Assembly: GCF_030651745.1 (NCBI RefSeq)
Contig: NZ_JAUSCC010000025.1
Span: 50,708-114,707, forward strand
From: Methylophaga sp.
GTDB taxonomy: Bacteria; Pseudomonadota; Gammaproteobacteria; Nitrosococcales; Methylophagaceae
Direction: 5' to 3'
Length of the DNA: 64,000 nt
This document shows positions 62,304 through 64,000 of this stretch, piece by piece (position 1 is the first letter of the stretch; each line of letters begins with the position of its first letter). Below the pieces are notes generated by a model, which saw nothing but the letters and a program-made list of their open reading frames with translations, ran no database searches and had not been told where the DNA came from. Position numbers and translations under genes: made by a program.

Positions 62304-62481
62304 CTGAACAGGGTTTGTGCATCTTTCATTGCCTCCATAAGTGGAGGTGATGAGAGACCGATTCACCCTGATGCTTAACCGAAAAGGGCAGATGTTGCCT
62401 TTGATTGGCTAGTCCTGAAGAGTTTTTACCCCCCCTCTGTTCAGGTTTGGCAGATTAAAGGCAGTCTCTGCCCCCTTTTTT
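62304..62481 (+). promoter_or_regulatory. Structured leader or 3' region with competing stems and a terminator
   Basis: Between mgsC and the GcvT-like gene. CTGAACAG (62304-62311) can pair with CTGTTCAG (62437-62444), enclosing hairpins CCTCCA-taag-TGGAGG and AAAGG..CCTTT. The second strand can pair instead with CCTGAA-GAG (62414-62422) to make a tight local stem. A terminator follows: GGCAGA (62449-62454) or GGCAG (62460-62464) with (T)CTGCC (to 62472), then six T (62476-62481). Two exclusive folds ahead of a terminator suggest a cis-acting switch, but it may only be a complex operon end. Confidence 0.5.
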
Positions 62482-62526
62482 GTGTAAATCTCCAACCCAC
62501 TCTATCTAAAAATCTCCCTGAAAATC

Positions 62527-62545
62527 AGCTACCTCCTTGGTAGTA
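62527..62545 (+). promoter_or_regulatory. 19-nt element shared with the mgdA leader
   Basis: AGCTACCTCCTTGGTAGTA. A near copy, AGCTACTCCTTTGGTAGTA, lies at 52789-52807 ahead of mgdA. Both keep AGCTAC-N4-TTGGTAGTA and contain the inverted pair CTAC/GTAG. This suggests one regulator for both methylamine-related units. Confidence 0.45.
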
Positions 62546-62625
62546 ATCCCTCTTGAGAATGTTGCCAAAACTGACTTTCAGTTAATTTTGTTAACCATCA
62601 TTAAACAAGCAGGATGGAAAGTCAG

Positions 62626-63735
62626 ATGAGCAGAAATTCGATACTCAATGGTCGTCACCGTGAACTGGGTTCAACGCTGGATGGAGATACCTGGAATGAC
62701 ATGCCGATCCCCTGGTCATATCACACCGATCCCCATGATGAAGTTGTCGCAGTCCGCACTCGTGCCGGTCTTTATGATGTCTCGGGACTGAATATCGTCA
62801 ATGTCACTGGCCCAGCCGCTTTGAAAGTGCTGGATCAGTTAGTGACGATTGATGTCACCAAGCTTGAGCCTGGCAGCGCCAGGTTGGCGGGTGAAGTGAA
62901 TGACGCTGGTGCGCTGGTCGATGACATTATGGTGATTTGTGATGCCAAAGATAAATATCGTTTATCGCATGGCGGCGGCATTACCCAGCAGACTCTGGCG
63001 ATGCTGGCAGAAGGCGAAGATGTACAGGTTGCACAGGATATGGATGCCCATGTTCTGTCATTGCAAGGACCTAAAGCCATTGATGTACTGAATCCGGAAC
63101 TGGATTTTGACTTGGCGGAACTGGCCTATTTCAAACATGTTGAAACCACGCTGTTTGGCTGCAAGATCATGCTGTCGCGTGGTGGTTATTCCGGTGAGCA
63201 GGGTTATGAAGTGTATTGCAGCTCAGCGGATGCTATTCATATTTGGGACAGCATTCTGCAAAAAGGCCAGCCTTTTGGTGTGATTCCTTGTTCGTGGGAT
63301 TCACTGGATCTGACCCGGGTTGAAGCGGCTTTACTATTCTTTCCATTTGATATGCCTGAAGGCGATACCACACCATGGGAAGTAGGCATGGACTGGTGCG
63401 TCGATCTGGATAAACCGGGTGACTACATTGGCAAACAAGCGGTTATCGCCTTAAAAGGTCGTGAGCGGGTTAAGCATGTTGGATTGAGTTGTGATTGTGC
63501 CGAAGCTGTGCCAGTGGGCGCCAAAATTCTGATTGATGATAAAGAGGTCGGGGAGATTACCAGTCCGAGTTTCAGTCGCTATCTGATGCAATCCATCGCT
63601 TTGGCTCATATCAAACCGGCTTATTCGCAAATCGGCACCAAAGTGGTGATTGCCGCCGATACCCCGATAACTGCCAGGATAGTAAAAACACCTTTCTATG
63701 ATCCGCAGCGTTTACGTACGCATCCCGTGAAATAA
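62626..63735 (+). CDS. GcvT-like aminomethyltransferase
   Basis: About 369 residues. ATG 62626 is preferred because GGAAAG precedes it; ATG 62614 is in frame but lacks a site. N-terminal WNDMPIPWSYHTDPHDEVVAVRTRAGLYDVSGLNIVNVTGPAAL and later SRGGYSGEQGYEVYC and VGMDWCVDLDKPGDYIGKQAVIAL are typical of folate-binding aminomethyltransferases. No gcvH or gcvP is adjacent, so this is not a normal glycine-cleavage operon. In methylotrophs such genes handle C1 transfer to tetrahydrofolate from methylated amines. Confidence 0.85.
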   Translation: MSRNSILNGRHRELGSTLDGDTWNDMPIPWSYHTDPHDEVVAVRTRAGLYDVSGLNIVNVTGPAALKVLDQLVTIDVTKLEPGSARLAGEVNDAGALVDDIMVICDAKDKYRLSHGGGITQQTLAMLAEGEDVQVAQDMDAHVLSLQGPKAIDVLNPELDFDLAELAYFKHVETTLFGCKIMLSRGGYSGEQGYEVYCSSADAIHIWDSILQKGQPFGVIPCSWDSLDLTRVEAALLFFPFDMPEGDTTPWEVGMDWCVDLDKPGDYIGKQAVIALKGRERVKHVGLSCDCAEAVPVGAKILIDDKEVGEITSPSFSRYLMQSIALAHIKPAYSQIGTKVVIAADTPITARIVKTPFYDPQRLRTHPVK

Positions 63736-63766
63736 AACGCCGTAAAGCTTATCCGGAGGATCAACG

Positions 63767-64000
63767 ATGGAAAAAGGTTATTCAATCAAGAGCAAACCCA
63801 TTTATGGGACGTTAGTGTGGCAAAACCACGCTATGCATCATGTGGTGATCGCTGAAGGCGAGGGTGGTAAAGCCTTGTTGAAATTGTTTCAACAAAAACT
63901 GCCTCGTGAACCGCTTTCAGTGCTGTATCTCGCTGCTGATCCACAGGCTGAAAAATATGCTGTCACCGTGCAAAAAGTGGTTAACGAGCCAATTACTCTC
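63767..64000 (+). CDS. Start of a protein, possibly DmmA-like (partial, 3' end outside window)
   Basis: Seventy-eight residues from an ATG with GGAGGA just upstream, reading to the right edge without a stop. It begins MEKGYSIKSKPIYGTLVWQN, then HHVVIAEGEGGKALLKLF and LSVLYLAADPQAEKYA. The gene is 32 bases behind the GcvT-like gene, so the two are probably one operon. It reminds me of the N-terminal domain of dimethylamine monooxygenase DmmA proteins; I hold this loosely, since the diagnostic C-terminal part is outside the window. Confidence 0.5.
   Translation, partial: MEKGYSIKSKPIYGTLVWQNHAMHHVVIAEGEGGKALLKLFQQKLPREPLSVLYLAADPQAEKYAVTVQKVVNEPITL

Noticed and set aside
62340..62400. Hammerhead-like TGATGAG...CGAAA and glycine-riboswitch-like ACCGAAAAGGGCA
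   Set aside because: Stem II of a hammerhead cannot form, and the CTCTCAGG/AGGACAGAG parts of the glycine aptamer are missing or out of order.
1..64000. CRISPR arrays, insertion sequences, tRNA or rRNA genes
   Set aside because: No regularly spaced repeats, transposase-like proteins, or tRNA arm signatures were seen on either strand.

Overview
The window looks like a chromosomal segment of a marine, methylotrophic gammaproteobacterium, most likely Methylophaga or a close relative. The basis is gene content: a complete N-methylglutamate (NMG) pathway for methylamine oxidation, a PEP-CTERM/exosortase (XrtA) exopolysaccharide locus, and a glycerate kinase fused to a sugar-phosphoglycerate phosphatase of the compatible-solute type. 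The genus is an inference; there is no rRNA or tRNA in the window to test it.

Layout. (1) 1-2.4 kb: the 5' part of a minus-strand D-glycerate 3-kinase/HAD phosphatase fusion, a candidate sigma-54-driven small RNA and a small secreted protein. (2) 2.5-8.6 kb: a beta-propeller lipoprotein, galU (convergent), then galE, a bifunctional mannose-1-phosphate guanylyltransferase and a polyprenyl-phosphate glycosyl-1-phosphate transferase, which supply sugar nucleotides and start the glycan. (3) 8.7-11.2 kb: three tandem paralogous small PEP-CTERM proteins. Each sits in a cassette of a c-di-GMP-I (GEMM) riboswitch, the ORF, a short palindrome and an intrinsic terminator. (4) 11.2-16.6 kb: export and length-control machinery of the XrtA type (OPX-like secretin, outer-membrane barrel, chain-length protein, tyrosine autokinase, AAA ATPase). 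(5) 17-45 kb: a secreted beta-helix protein, an AT-rich gap of about 1 kb, then a long tightly packed operon. It holds a polymerase/ligase, a PglK-like ABC flippase, a pyruvyl transferase, three sulfotransferases, nine or so glycosyltransferases (GT2, GT4, GT61, WecG type), a serine-acetyltransferase-like acetyltransferase, a 868-residue adenylation-carrier-acyltransferase fusion, exosortase A with an EpsI domain, and the TPR lipoprotein PrsT. (6) 45-52 kb: APS kinase (cysC) with a DHH phosphoesterase, cytochrome b561, a LysR regulator divergent from two-subunit pyruvate carboxylase. (7) 52-64 kb: an XRE-cupin regulator divergent from mgdABCD-gmaS-mgsABC, then a GcvT-like gene and the start of a gene that may encode a DmmA-like dimethylamine monooxygenase subunit.

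How it works together. Regions 2-5 can be read as one machine: glucose/galactose/mannose nucleotides feed lipid-linked repeat assembly. The glycan is probably decorated with pyruvate, sulfate, acetyl and perhaps an aminoacyl or hydroxyacyl group. It is flipped, polymerised and exported, while c-di-GMP controls the amount of the exosortase substrates that end up with the polymer. CysC would supply PAPS for the sulfotransferases, and the adjacent DHH protein may remove the PAP by-product. Region 7 converts methylamine through gamma-glutamylmethylamide and N-methylglutamate to methylene-H4folate/formaldehyde and glutamate.

The strongest candidates for something new are the triplicated riboswitch-PEP-CTERM cassette, the single-chain Dlt-like adenylation-carrier-acyltransferase protein, the glycerate kinase-phosphatase fusion, the WecG-STAS fusion, the sigma-54 small RNA candidate, and a structured RNA with mutually exclusive stems between mgsC and the GcvT-like gene.
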